A stretch of DNA of 64,000 nucleotides from Liriodendron chinense (Eukaryota; Streptophyta; Magnoliopsida; Magnoliales; Magnoliaceae): NCBI GenBank assembly GCA_003013855.2, contig ML058507.1, forward strand, positions 1,364,001 to 1,428,000. Direction: 5' to 3'. Below are positions 47,601 to 56,339 of the stretch, one piece after another. Within the stretch, counting starts at the first letter, position 1, and every line of letters begins with the position of its first letter. Made by a program: the position numbers and the translations under genes. The notes under the pieces were generated by a model, which saw only the letters and a program-made list of their open reading frames with translations, was not told the origin of the DNA and ran no database searches.

Positions 47601-48962
47601 CTTTGCACCGTGGTTTTTTACCCGTGAGGGGGGTTTTCCACGTTAAATTCGGATTGCCTTCTTGTGTGTGTGTTTGATTGTTGCTTGTGTGATTGCCATG
47701 GTGGTTTGCTCGTTTGATTCGCTTCAGCTGCCGGTTTTCCCAACAAAATCAGCACCAAGCTCCATCCAACCTTAGAAACTACTACGGTTTTTTAGTCAAC
47801 TCTGGTGTAACTGAGTTCCAAGGCAAGTCAAATCCCCATTTTTTTTAAACCATGGTACATGTAGCACTCTCGTTATTGAACATGTTGCATTAATTAGTAC
47901 TACTAACCATGATGATCAAAATATGGTCTATTAGACCAGGCTGCACTATAACTTCATTTTAAAATTCACAAGTTTCAAAGTATCTAATAAACAAACCCTT
48001 ATTTCTCTGGGTAAATCTGACACTCCATAATCTTCCATCTGGTCTTGACCGACTAGCTCTCCTAGCAAGTGCATCCTCTATGCAACACGGTGGTTAAAAG
48101 GGCCGGCCACTTCTCCCACTGTAGTTTTTTTCTTCTTGGCATCAAACAACCTCCACATTTTGATTTTTAAAGCTATTTTGTTTGTTTTTATTTTAGGAAA
48201 CTAGAGTATTATTCACAACGAAAGGAGAATTACATTCGGCAGCCCGACAACACACAATTAAAAGACTCAGCAGGCTGCCTATCATATACTGAATGCCCTG
48301 CAAAGAAAAAAAAAAGGACAAATAGGCTTTATTCTCCGCTCGGACATTAGAATCCAGCTCATACCCGCTGTAATTGTTATAAGTTGCTTTGAGTCAACTA
48401 AATCAGTGATCAACTTGTCCAGTCTTTTTGCTTCAACACCAGGTCACAGCCACCATCGACTTTTCTCATAGCTTGGCTTGAAATATCATAGTTTTGAGCT
48501 GAGTCACCAAAGTTTTAGGACTATGGTTTGAGGAGAATGACAGTCGTGTGTGTCAACTCAAATGGTAGAACTGGTGCATGAACATGATTCAACACAAGTG
48601 GGGCCCATCGTTTTGCAATCATTAGCACAGTATGGAATACACCTTGTCAATTTCCTTGGCTGGAAGATCCTAACCATTTGATATGTTGGTCACTACAATG
48701 GTTTAAGAGAAGAAAAGCACAACAACATTCTATATTTCAACTCAGAAAAGCCATCCAATGAATGGTTTGAATCAGCAAAAATGGGCACCACATTTACTTG
48801 ATGTAGTGCTTTTGTAGACTATAATTCCTCATAATTATCTATGGTCTTGATATGAAAAAACCCAGCATCTGTTCTATTCAGGTTTCAGAGCCCTCCCAGG
48901 AGAAGCCAGAGGCGGAAAAGAAGAGGAAGATGTTGAGGAGGACCTCAAGCTGGCCAAGATGA
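20208..48962 (+). CDS. Group A bZIP transcription factor (ABI5/ABF/DPBF-like), four exons
   Basis: Coding exons are 20208-20987, 40422-40493, 42584-42613 and 48882-48962 (320 aa). All introns are GT..AG and phase 0. This family binds ABRE (ACGTG) promoter elements in the nucleus and mediates abscisic acid responses in seeds and drought. Domains: C1 at about 38-79 (RQSSIYSLALDEFQ, an SnRK2-type RxxS site), C2 at 99-119, C3 at 131-149 (MTLEDFLMKAGVV), basic region 239-260 with N248-x7-R256, leucine zipper with L266, L273, I280 and L287, and C4 at 313-320 (LRRTSSWPR, usual form LRRTSSGPW-like). Exon junctions match my recollection of ABI5: after the basic region, then a 24-codon exon. ATG at 20208 has A at -3 and G at +4. 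Introns total 27.8 kb and are full of transposons, yet no disabling mutation is seen in coding or splice sites. ABI5, ABF and DPBF subtypes cannot be separated with certainty by eye. Confidence 0.9.
21000..21808. other. Intron 1, anonymous sequence
   Basis: Noncoding, with family debris such as gtgggcccaccgaatgaatg at about 21194-21215. No element with defined ends was recognised. Confidence 0.4.
21809..22623. mobile_element. hAT-like MITE (~815 bp) in intron 1
   Basis: The left end is TAGGGCTGAAAGACCCGCCC. The right end, reverse complemented, is TAGTCCTGAAAGTCGGGTCG, giving a short imperfect terminal inverted repeat. The flanks gatggtgc (21801-21808) and gatgggct (22624-22631) are an imperfect 8-bp duplication, the hAT size. 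Interior ends are rich in ccaaccc/gggttgg words. No transposase. Confidence 0.65.
22624..23599. other. Intron 1, anonymous sequence
   Basis: No coding or mobile-element boundary recognised. Contains a tandem duplicate of about 15 bp (catatattatagtgcaca) near 23211-23240. Confidence 0.4.
23600..24180. repeat. Fold-back repeat copy in intron 1
   Basis: Contains family landmarks: ggaccccaccaaaagaaaca, gagggccaccggagttttta, atatcagctttatccaaaac and caatcaccactgtttcatgt, then tggatgg..ttttacatg-like arms. Ends are approximate. Confidence 0.55.
24271..24631. mobile_element. MITE copy I, 361 bp, likely 9-bp TSD
   Basis: Inverted termini: AGAAAATTTTTGCTACAC on the left; gtgtagtaaaaaatttatcc on the right, its imperfect complement. 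Inner arms mirror each other further (gtgttgtatccac vs gtggatacaacac; aatgaggcagatc vs tgcctcattttt). The flanks AGTGAAACG (24262-24270) and AGTGAGACG (24632-24640) match 8 of 9, suggesting a Mutator-like 9-bp duplication. Confidence 0.75.
24645..25005. mobile_element. MITE copy II, 361 bp, same family as copy I
   Basis: Starts AGAAAAATTTTGCTACACCC and ends gggtgtagcaaaattttcct. It is the same length as copy I and starts 13 bp after its end. Copy II is flanked by CGTC (24641-24644 and 25006-25009); a 9-bp duplication is not evident. Confidence 0.75.
25006..26034. other. Intron 1, AT-rich anonymous sequence
   Basis: No element boundary or coding region recognised. An 82-codon open frame at 25212-25460 has no known motif. 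Confidence 0.4.
26035..29785. repeat. Tandem array of ~130-220-bp units, split by the solo LTR at 26072
   Basis: Right of the LTR (28896-29785) five diverged units share tagtagcgtctccactttta, atgttagtaatgtccc, aaacttttttaatgacatg and aatcattgatatgga, joined by CA/GT-rich stretches. The anchor aatcattgatatgga recurs near 29046, 29175, 29393, 29575 and 29768. Left of the LTR, 26035-26071 (cccctaatgacatgtgcgtg..) looks like the end of another unit, so the LTR landed inside the array. Confidence 0.75.
26072..28895 (-). mobile_element. Solo LTR A (2824 bp), TSD CGCAC
   Basis: Starts TGTAACGACTTGAG and ends ctagggcgttata (mutated ..TTACA). A perfect 5-bp duplication CGCAC lies at 26067-26071 and 28896-28900. 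No internal region follows, so the two LTRs of an element recombined to one. Orientation is inferred from the homologous full element at 30944-38533. It is more diverged from LTRs B and C than those are from each other. It holds a CT microsatellite at 27695-27749. Confidence 0.9.
29786..30654. other. Intron 1, anonymous sequence
   Basis: No coding region. Includes a (GTTTT)n-like stretch at about 30015-30035. Confidence 0.4.
30655..30806 (+). promoter_or_regulatory. Promoter/5'-leader-like patch inside intron 1
   Basis: TATAAA at 30659-30664 is followed by a C/T-rich leader with a (TC)n run (about 30700-30720). Next come a telobox-like AGGGTTT (30732-30738) and an ATG (30747-30749) opening 19 codons to TAG. 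This order resembles a plant core promoter and leader. It could be an alternative first exon, a leftover of another gene, or chance. An LTR element begins 138 bases downstream of this patch. Confidence 0.35.
30944..33762 (-). repeat. LTR B (3' LTR, 2819 bp)
   Basis: TGTAACGACCCGAGATTTTC .. ctggggcgttaca. Contains a mixed CTT/CT microsatellite at 32559-32617. Confidence 0.92.
33763..35720 (-). other. Internal region of the LTR element, noncoding
   Basis: 1958 bp with no reading frame resembling gag, protease, integrase or reverse transcriptase on either strand. Only the primer binding site and polypurine tract at its edges are recognisable. Confidence 0.85.
35707..35718 (-). other. Primer binding site, initiator tRNA-Met type
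   Basis: The minus strand reads TGGTATCAGAGC, complementary to the 3' end of plant initiator tRNA-Met, two bases from the end of the 5' LTR. Confidence 0.9.
35721..38533 (-). repeat. LTR C (5' LTR, 2813 bp)
   Basis: TGTAACGACCCGAGATTTTC .. ctgaggcgttaca. Nearly identical to LTR B. A (CTT)n(CT)n microsatellite is at 37331-37389. Open frames with Arg-Glu and Lys strings here are microsatellite artefacts. Confidence 0.92.
38534..40421. other. Intron 1, 3' part
   Basis: Anonymous noncoding sequence leading to the exon 2 acceptor. Fold-back family debris occurs at about 39490-39560 and 40070-40100. No second element with defined ends was recognised. Confidence 0.4.
40422..40493 (+). CDS. bZIP gene exon 2 (residues 261-284)
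   Basis: 72 nt, acceptor atgcag|gctta at 40420-40421 and donor acg|gtatta at 40494. It encodes the first zipper heptads (AYTMELEAELNQLREENA..), a near-diagnostic sequence for group A bZIPs. It joins exon 1 without changing frame. The flanking open frame (40032-40652) is chance intron readthrough. Confidence 0.93.
40494..42583. other. Intron 2 (2090 bp)
   Basis: GT at 40494 and AG at 42582-42583. Contains a fold-back family copy at about 41690-42010 (cccaggtgggccacaccaca and its mirrored neighbour). No coding sequence. Confidence 0.7.
42584..42613 (+). CDS. bZIP gene exon 3, 30-nt micro-exon (residues 285-294)
   Basis: Acceptor tcacag|gttgc at 42582-42583 and donor aag|gtatgc at 42614. It encodes VALAEKLKEK, placing L287 at the fourth zipper position. 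It corresponds to the AELERKRKQQ-type exon of ABI5. It is short, so gene-prediction software may miss it. Confidence 0.82.
42806..42935. repeat. ~68-bp direct tandem duplication in intron 3
   Basis: attcttcttcttttttccaa through ttcaatgttcttatat occurs twice in a row, differing at a few bases. A simple local duplication. Confidence 0.85.
43340..43720. repeat. Palindromic (inverted repeat) element in intron 3
   Basis: The left arm contains ttcaccatggattgcactcg and ccagaaataatcttgattgg. The right arm contains the complements ccaatcgtgtggtaatttct and ttcaatccatggtgaaaccc. The centre is near 43530. Arms extend roughly 150 bases each with mismatches. No coding content; likely a fold-back MITE of a different family. 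Confidence 0.65.
44703..45254 (-). pseudogene. Copia protease region remnant
   Basis: A 183-residue frame with WLLDSGASYHICPN, the copia aspartic protease active site (DSGA intact), followed by VFLGDGYACKVVDIG and VRHIPRLKKNLISLG of the protease/pre-integrase region. The frame then loses homology, where the deletion of integrase and reverse transcriptase begins. Confidence 0.85.
45347..45883 (-). pseudogene. Copia gag remnant
   Basis: Two adjacent open frames (45883-45623 and 45622-45347) read through as gag: LQLFNMKMTEVTDVESHINNF, then LLNSLPNSYESFKDSL, typical of the plant copia gag domain. They are separated by an in-frame stop. The CCHC zinc knuckle expected just downstream is degraded: the region reads NYWKTGHMKRDY with cysteines replaced. 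Confidence 0.85.
46729..47088. mobile_element. hAT-like MITE in intron 3
   Basis: Starts near tagggctgcagcttgggc and ends near cgagtttcacccctatta, whose complement is taataggggtgaaactcg. The interior is full of gggttggg/gtcgggtt words like the element at 21809. Target duplication not convincing. Confidence 0.5.
47224..47745 (+). mobile_element. Solo copia LTR (522 bp), TSD AAATC, in intron 3
   Basis: TGTTAGAATCAG..TTTTCCCAACA with a perfect 5-bp duplication AAATC at 47219-47223 and 47746-47750. TATAAAAGG lies near 47345. Same family layout as the LTRs at 44085 and 46086 but in opposite orientation. Confidence 0.9.
48882..48962 (+). CDS. bZIP gene exon 4 with conserved C4 tail and stop (residues 295-320)
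   Basis: The acceptor is ctattcag|gtttcag at 48880-48881. It encodes VSEPSQEKPEAEKKRK then LRRTSSWPR and TGA (48960-48962). RRTS is the conserved C4 kinase and 14-3-3 type site of this family. The last residues WPR differ from the more usual GPW/CPW ending. No canonical AATAAA was seen in the next ~150 bases. Confidence 0.85.
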   Translation, partial: VSEPSQEKPEAEKKRKMLRRTSSWPR

Positions 48963-49105
48963 GTAGTCAATCGGCAAAGATTAGTACCTAATCACCAGCA
49001 TCGACAAGCTCCGGGGATGTGTTTTGATAAGATGGTTGATTTCGTTTTAAGTACTAAAATGAGAAGTATTATAAGCTCTTTATAAGACTTTAGTTAATCC
49101 GTGTG

Positions 49106-49164
<59 letters not shown>

Positions 49165-50962
49165 ATGATTTTACCCATGCATTCAGATGGTTCAGCTGAT
49201 TATTTTTCATAGAGGAATTGCATGATCTATGATCTGAGGTTTTTCGATAAGTCCAGCTCATGCTTTGGTATTCGATTGTTGGTCTTTTGAGTCCCACAAT
49301 AGATGGACCCTAGCCCAAGAATTGCCTAGACTGGAAGATCCTAGCCGCTAACATTGTGTGTCTTAGTTGAATATGCACCATTGTTTATTTCTCTTTCACA
49401 TGGCTATTTCTTGACCATAAAATCAAAAGTCCAACATTGTTCTATCCAGTAGATATTTGGGACATGGCCAACCCATGGTGGGGCATAACAAACAATTGGT
49501 TTGAATTATTGAATCATGGGCTTCAGTTTTCAGGGTTAGAAACTCGAACACATTGTGTGAAGTCCTGCATCAGAGATTATGATTCCTTTGAAGATTTAGT
49601 ATCGTTTTATTTTATATGTTTCTTCAGTTTATTTTTCAATCCTCTCAGGGAAGTGTGACCATTGTTGTGTCTTATTAGCCATCTATTTGCTGATCACAAA
49701 TGGAAAGTTATGATCCTTCTATGAAGTAGAATTTTCGGGCATGGCCGATGTGTAGCGGGCCAATAGAACAGTAGCCTAGAAAGGTTGTACATCCATTCGA
49801 GCAAGCCCGAAGAAAAGAACTGAGCCACACTTATCATATAAACCTAGCCAAAGCAGGAACAATACAAAATACAGCCTACCCACATTAAACACAAAAACAA
49901 ACATCCTTTCCAACCATACAAATCATGTTGAATCAGCTCCAGTGATCTGCAATTCCATGGAACAAAATTAAACAACTCTGATACCATGAAATTCAAATCC
50001 TACCTCGATTTAATGGCTATACACAATCATGGTGAAGTTGGAGATGCGTCAAGATGGCTTTGGTATCACTTTGAAGGCCTAAAAAAATCATTTTGGAAGG
50101 CTGAAATGGGCCACACGTTGCAGAAACGACCAATGATCAAGACAGATCAACATGGCTGATTACAGCCAATAGATCACCTTTGATTATCAACAGCTAAATT
50201 AAACGGTGGAATCGAAAGAGTGGTTGATAATCAAAGCCATTTGGAAATGAAACACTTAGTTTACCCCTCTATCCAATGGCTAAGATGATCACCAAGGAAA
50301 AGGCTGGAGATGGCGATGGAGATGCATGAGAACTCTAAAAGAGGGAGATGGCTGCCTTATTGCCTCAAATCAAATGGGTTGGGAGAGCTAGCTTACATAG
50401 ACCTTGCCCATTCTCCCATGAGCCATTAATGATGAAGCACATTCTCCTAATGCTCATACAACTCGTGCATTTTCCAATGCATTCACATATCCCCATGAGA
50501 TAACTCATAAGTATATCTCATTAATATGATTTTAGAATTTTTTTCAAAGGGGGTCCACAGTCCACTAGTGGGAGTGGCCGATCTTCAACCCGCTTGGCCC
50601 ACTTGGAATGTCTGGCATAGTTGTACAACAAAGTAGATGCCACACTTCAAAATTCAGAACCCAAGTACAACAATGGGAATCCCTAGTCCTAGGGTGTGAA
50701 CTAATACTTCATGCATTTATCCATCACATTTTTATATAATTCATCTCATATTTAAACCAAAGCATGATAAAATCATCCAAACCAAAATAATTACAACTTA
50801 AACTTTAAATTAAACTTCATGAATTCAAATTCCAACTCTTCCATCATTACTAATTCTCTTCCAAACTCCTCACTTCAAGCTTATTAGTATTTTCAAATAA
50901 AAATATCTAAAAACTAAACTCTAATGGAAATAACCATTCAGATAATCATTCTCCACTGCTCC
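48963..50962. other. bZIP 3' flank and intergenic sequence, no gene seen
   Basis: The 3' untranslated region probably ends before the (TA)n(TG)n microsatellite at 49108-49161. The rest is AT-rich and anonymous, with fold-back family debris. Short frames at 49437-49658 have no motif. Confidence 0.5.
49108..49161. repeat. (TA)n(TG)n compound microsatellite
   Basis: About nine TA followed by about eighteen TG repeats, roughly 145 bp downstream of the bZIP stop codon. Confidence 0.95.
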
Positions 50963-52000
50963 TGTCACGCCCCAAACTTCAAGTACTCGAGTACGACTAC
51001 TCAAGACCCGAATCCCAAGCTCGTGAACAAAAATAATTAATATCCATTACAATCTACACAATTCATTCGAATTTAATAGGTATTTATACCCAAATTAAAA
51101 AAAAATTATTGAAATAAATCTCATTGACGTATTGTTCACTGTTCAAGTCTTTACTCTTAACTAATCTCTCTATTACATTAAAATTTCAAATTTAAATAAA
51201 ACCCAATAAATAAAATAGTGTTGAAATTTAAACTAAACCTAATTAATGAAAAGGAAAACTAATAGTAGAGGCCTGCCTACTTGTAATACTCTTAACTCAA
51301 CACCTATAAAATTGTCAAAGTTGGATGAGTATAACAAATCAGTAAGATCATATTTTGTCAATTTCTAAAAACTTCTGATTTTATACAATTAACAAAATAG
51401 AGTTAAAATAAGGCAAAAAGAAAGTAATATCATGAATTATAATGCGAGAGATGTAATGCTTTTCACGAGTCATAGAGCAAGAAGACACACGTGGCAGTGC
51501 AAATTTTGTAAACTTTACCTCTTTGAATAATATGGTCCTCGCCACGTGATTCTAACAACCATAGGCCTAAGTAATTCAAGTGGTTCCCAAGTTAGTGCTT
51601 GGCACAGACATGGCTCGTGCAATGGCGTGATAGCCAAATTTCAGACCTAGTTGAGTAAAGCATCTTTACTTAATGCGTGAAAAATAGTGCACCAATACAC
51701 TAAAAAATTTCACTATTTATTTTTAGTGACACTCGAAAATGACATTAATAATGCCTTGCAATGAGTCGGCCCAAAATCAATAATTTTAAATAGTGGCACA
51801 TGAAAATGACACTAATTAGGCCCTAGTCAACCCCAAAAGCAGTAATAATTTTGAGTAGGCCATCCCCATAATGCTCGACAAGCATAGGTCAAAATCCAGG
51901 TGTGAACCAATCCGTTGCGTATCATTGCTAGACCTGCCAGCCTACCCAACCTACCCACAATCGCTGCCAATATGTTAGGGATGTCATTGGTCCGTGCCCA
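50963..52000 (-). mobile_element. Ty3/gypsy-type LTR (right end uncertain)
   Basis: Begins TGTCACGCCCCAAACTTC, the reverse complement of a typical gypsy LTR terminus (..GGGGCGTGACA). It is AT-rich with no coding content. The right boundary and target duplication were not found; it may stop before the poly-A tract at 52013. Confidence 0.5.
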
Positions 52001-52007
52001 GGCCACG

Positions 52008-52012
<5 letters not shown>

Positions 52013-52043
<31 letters not shown>
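52013..52043. repeat. 31-bp poly-A tract
   Basis: Uninterrupted A run. Could mark the tail of an unrecognised retroposon on the + strand, or be a simple repeat. Confidence 0.85.
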
Positions 52044-52044
<1 letters not shown>

Positions 52045-52324
52045 AACTAGACTAGTTTAAAATCTAGGTCTAAGTCAGCCCATGCTCACATGGTGATTAG
52101 TCCTACCAATAACCTTCGGTAGGCCAATTCAAAATTCTAGCTCATACTAATGTTGCTCACTCATTAACCCTAGGATTCAATCCCTCTATTCTCGTGCCAA
52201 AAACCTAACTGCATACATTTAATAAAGGGTGTTGTTTACAAATAACCTTGCATGGATCACTTGTGCAAACCAACAAGGCACATAATGTTTAGTGGAAAGA
52301 GGCTTCTGACAACCATTTAAAGTT

Positions 52325-52999
52325 CGTCTCGGCTGCCCGATGGTCTCCCACCTCCTCTATGCTGACGACACCGTGATTTTCACCAATGGTTCTGTGAGAT
52401 AGCCGAAGCTCATCATCTCCTTCTTGCAAAAATGTGAAGTTGTTTCATGTTTGTGCATTAACGAACAGAAAAGTAGATTCATTACTTCCTCGTATAAGCC
52501 AGTTGGTCGGATTCGGACCATCGAGAGGGTGCTTAGTATTTTGCACTCCTGCTCTCCTCTGGTCTATCCAGGTGCACCCATCTTCAAAGGGCGAGGGAGG
52601 AGCTCTTTATTCCTCCCATTGGTGGAGAAATTCCAAAGTCATGTGGCTGCTTAGAAGAGCAGGTTGATGGCTCAAGGAGAAAGATTGGTGTTGGTCAATC
52701 ATGTCCTCAGCAGAATCTTGGTGCATCTAATGGTGGTGGTTGACATTCTAGTCGGCACTATGCAGCTGTTCAACAAAATCCTTTAGAACTTCTTCTGGGG
52801 GTGGAAAGAGGGCAAGAAGAAAATGCACTGGGTTGGCTGGGACAGGATCTCAATCTCAAAATTGGAAGGGGACCTGGGTATCAGGCCATTCAGAGAGGTG
52901 CAAAAATGTTTCAGAATTAAGTTAGCATGGGCAGTCAAAGACTCTTCGAACATAAGTGGGTGGGTGTCTTTATCATTGTGGAGGCTTCGAGAACCCCCC
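52325..52999 (+). pseudogene. LINE (L1-type) reverse transcriptase fragment
   Basis: Translation gives MVSHLLYADDTVIFTNGS with the YADD catalytic core of LINE reverse transcriptase. In shifting frames this is followed by FLQKCEVVS..INEQKS, GAPIFKGRGRSSLFLPLVEKFQ, and WKEGKKKMHWVGWDRIS..LGIRPF, the order seen in plant LINE C-terminal regions. Several stops and frameshifts make it inactive. It is cut at about 53000, where a copia LTR begins. Confidence 0.85.
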
Positions 53000-53642
53000 C
53001 ATTGCATATCATACCAACAATGCCAGTGAACCGAGATCCAATCTCCAGTCTCACCCACAAACGATAAACAGGAAGAAATATAATCTAGAAGTAGAATTTA
53101 AGCAAACCAACAATCACAAGACAGATTTTACGTGGAAAAACCCCAAACAAGGGTAAAAAACCACGGTGCAAACTTCCACTATGAAGAAGACAAAGATACA
53201 AGCAATACACTTACTTTCTCTGATGCTCCCATGTACAAAGATGTCCCTTTTTGCTAACCTCTCGCCTCTTTCTCACCTTGGACGTATAGAAACCCTAATC
53301 CCGTACCCTAATCCCGAATTACACCCACATATATAGTAAAACCTTAAAATAGAACTCAATTTAAGAAACCTTGCACTTACAAGTCGCGGCCGGTCAGGCG
53401 CCCAGTCAGGCTTGGTTTGGCGCCCGCCCACTTCAGAAAACGTCCAACGAATTCAAGAGGAAATCACCCGATTATCGGGCACTCGGTCCACTTGACCGTC
53501 GGGTGCCCGGCTGTTCACAGAACAGTCCAGAGACTTATTGTCTCAAAATATCTTATTATCAGGCGCCCGGTCCTCAAACCGTCCAGGCGCTCGACTACCT
53601 CCTTGGTCAGCTGTCTAGTGTGAATGGCTCCACACCCCAACA
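53000..53642 (-). repeat. 3' LTR of the copia element
   Basis: The right edge ends ccccaaca next to the polypurine tract. The left edge (cattgcatatcataccaaca) aligns with the start of the other LTR at 57626 (tgttgcgcaacacaccaaca). Its U3 is rich in CCGGTC and GGCGCC words (about 53385-53600). Confidence 0.8.
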
Positions 53643-53712
53643 ATCTCCCACTTGGAGACACATCACCATAGTCCTTCGTCTTCTACATCTGGAGTGTACC
53701 ACCTCCCCTTCT

Positions 53713-54246
53713 TCAAGCCTGAAGACCAATCAAAGCTGAATAGAGTTTCAGCTTCTCCCATGTGACCGCCTTGGTTAACATATCCACAGGGTTCTTACTT
53801 GTATGGATTTTCTCCAGAGCAATTGATCCATCTTCTAGTAACGAACGTATGAAGTGATATCTAATGTCAATATGCTTGGTCCTTGAATGAAAGACTAAAT
53901 TCGTAGCCAAGTGTATTGCACTCTGATTATCACTGTACAGCTTGCAATCTGCTTGCTTCTTCCCCAACTCTTCCATAAAACCTTGCATCCACACCATCTC
54001 CTTGCACGCTTCTGTAGTTGCAACTTACTATGCTTCTGTTGTACTGATGGATACTATCTTTTGTAACTGAGAGACCCAACTGACTGTAGCACTACCCAGA
54101 GTAAAGACATACCCTGTAATGCTCCTTCTTCTGTCAATATCCCCTGTCAAGTCTGAATCGACGTAGCCTTGTAGCTCGATTTTCAATCCTCCATAACACA
54201 ACCCTACATCCACAGTACCTACTAGGTATCCGAGGATCCACTTCAC
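53713..54246 (-). pseudogene. Copia RNase H remnant
   Basis: Two frames: GYVDSDLTGDIDRRRSITGY, then SDNQSAIHLATNLVFHSRTK and HIDIRYHFIR..LEKIHTSKNPVDMLTK, the standard copia RNase H and C-terminal motifs. They are separated by a stop and frame break near 54000. Confidence 0.9.
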
Positions 54247-54534
54247 AGCTTCTCAATGTTCCTTCCCGGGGTTGTTCATGAACCTGCTAACAACTCCCAC
54301 TACTTGAGAAATATCTGGCCTCGTGCTAACTATAACATACATGAGGCTCCCTATAGCTGACGCGTATGTGACTTTAGCCATATAGTCCCGTTCTTCCTAC
54401 GTCTTCGCACCTTGCTCCTTTGAAAGCTTGAAGTGGTTGGCTAATGGAGTGCTAACTAGCTTAACACCTCCCATACTGAATCGATCAAGTACCTTGGCTA
54501 TGTACTCTACCTGTGACAAAACTAGCTTCTTGTT

Positions 54535-55227
54535 TTACCTATCACGCTCTATCCTCATGCCTAGAACTTGTTTTGCGGCTCCCAAATCCTTCATGGCAAA
54601 TTCTCTAGACAATTGTCTTTTGAGATCTGAGATGTGCTTCATGCTTGATCCGGCTACAAGCATATCATCAACGTATAGAAGAAGGATGATGTACAACGTA
54701 TCAAATTTCTTCAAGTAATAACAGTGGTTTGCAGAACATCTCCTGAACCCGTTTCCCGACATGAAACTGTTGAACTTCTTGTACCACTGGCTCGGGGCCT
54801 GCTTCAGGCCATATAGACTCTTTTTCAGTCTACACACCTTGTTCTCCTTTCCTGGTGCCACATATCCAGTCTGCTGATGCATGTATATCTCTTCTTCAAT
54901 GTCTCTATAAAGAAAGGCTGTCTTAACATCTAGCTGCTCTAGATGTAGATTCTCTGTAGCCACTATACTCAAAACCATGTGAATCGTAGACATCTTCACC
55001 ACTGGCAAAAATATTTCAGTGAAGTCGATACCTACCTTTTATTGGAAGTCTTTCACAACCAGTCTGGCCTTGTATTGCTTCAAACTATCGTGCTCCTCCT
55101 TCAGTCTGTAAACCCACTTATTATGAAGAGCTTTCTTACCCTTAGGTAGAGTAACGAGCTCCCACATTTTATTAGACTTAAGAGAGTCCATCTCATCATC
55201 CATGGCCTGCTCCCACTTAACCCGCAT
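54535..55227 (-). pseudogene. Copia reverse transcriptase remnant
   Basis: Frames 55227-55039 (WEQAMDDEMDSLKSNKMWEL, WVYRLK) and 55008-54535 (LDVKTAFL, KSLYGLKQAPSQWY, LYVDDMLVAGS) cover the N-terminal and catalytic parts. The YVDD active site is intact. A break between the two frames (about 55010-55038) and others downstream disable it. Confidence 0.92.
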
Positions 55228-55539
55228 ATCTGACTATAATGCCTTTTCAAAACACTTTGGTTCAACATCATCTGTTAGCAGTAGATAATGTAAGGAGGGG
55301 TGAGTATCGGACCTTGGGTCTCCTCTCTCGAGTGGACCTCCTCACAACCGGTGTCTGTGACTCTGCCTCATCATGCTCATGTGCATGCTCATCCCGTGGC
55401 ACTATAACACCCGTGTCCGGTAACTCTTCTAACTTTACGAATTCCTTCTCATCGGCCTTATTTTGCTTTTACTGCAAACTGTCCTTATGCATCACTTTTT
55501 CATTAAAGATTACGTCCTTGTTTTTTTATGATTTTTCAG

Positions 55540-56300
55540 TTCTCTGTGTCCTAAAACTGGTAGCCAAAATCATGCTGCCCATAGCCTATAAACGTGTACC
55601 TCTTGGACTTCGCATCCAGCTTGCTTCTGTGCTCTGCATCAATGTAAACATAAAAGTGCAACCAAACACTCTGAGATGTGCAAGGTTCACCTCTTTTCAA
55701 GTCCACGTTTCTTCTGGTAATCCACCATCCAATGGTGCTGAGGGACTTCTATTGATGAGATATACGGAAATATTTACAGCATTTGCTCAAAAGGTCTTGG
55801 GTAACCCTGCATGTAACCTCATACTCTTGACGCGCTCAAAGATGGTCCTGTTAATGCGCACAGCCACACCATTCTGCTACGATGTCCCTGTAATCATTTT
55901 TTATGTTTGAATTCATTTGTTGCACAATACTCCTCAAATTTCTTATCACAATACTCTCCCCCATTATCTGATCTGAGACATTTTACTGTTTTACCTGTCT
56001 CGTTTTCTACCATAACCTTCCACTTCTTAAATACGTCAAACACCTCAGATTTATATTTTATGAAATAGACTCACAGTTTTCTACTAGCATCATCAATAAA
56101 GGAAAAAAAATAACATGATCCACCAAGAGATAATACCTATGCCGGTCCTCATACATCAGTGTGTATAAGCTCCAATAGATACGTCTTTGGAGCTCGTCCT
56201 GTCTTCTTGACGCTTACTCTCTTCTGCTTGCCACACACGCAATCCTGGCAGAATTTCAGATCGATTGCTTTTAACCCTGGTAACTTTTCCTTTAACAATA
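55540..56300 (-). pseudogene. Copia integrase remnant
   Basis: On the minus strand, PGLKAIDLKFCQDCVCGKQK (about 56280-56215) is the zinc-finger part. SKLDAKSKRYTFIGYGQHDF (about 55640-55570) is the C-terminal part. Frames are broken by several stops. The 223-codon + strand frame at 55239-55910 is a shadow of this region. Confidence 0.8.
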
Positions 56301-56339
56301 TTTCATCCCCTTCTCACTCATATGTCCCAACCTCTGATG

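Noticed and set aside
52013..52043. Poly-A as the tail of the LINE at 52325
   Set aside because: The LINE fragment is on the + strand downstream of the A run, so the tail would be on the wrong side.
55239..55910. 223-codon open frame on the + strand
   Set aside because: It lies antisense to copia integrase sequence whose motifs are readable on the minus strand; no domain in the + frame.
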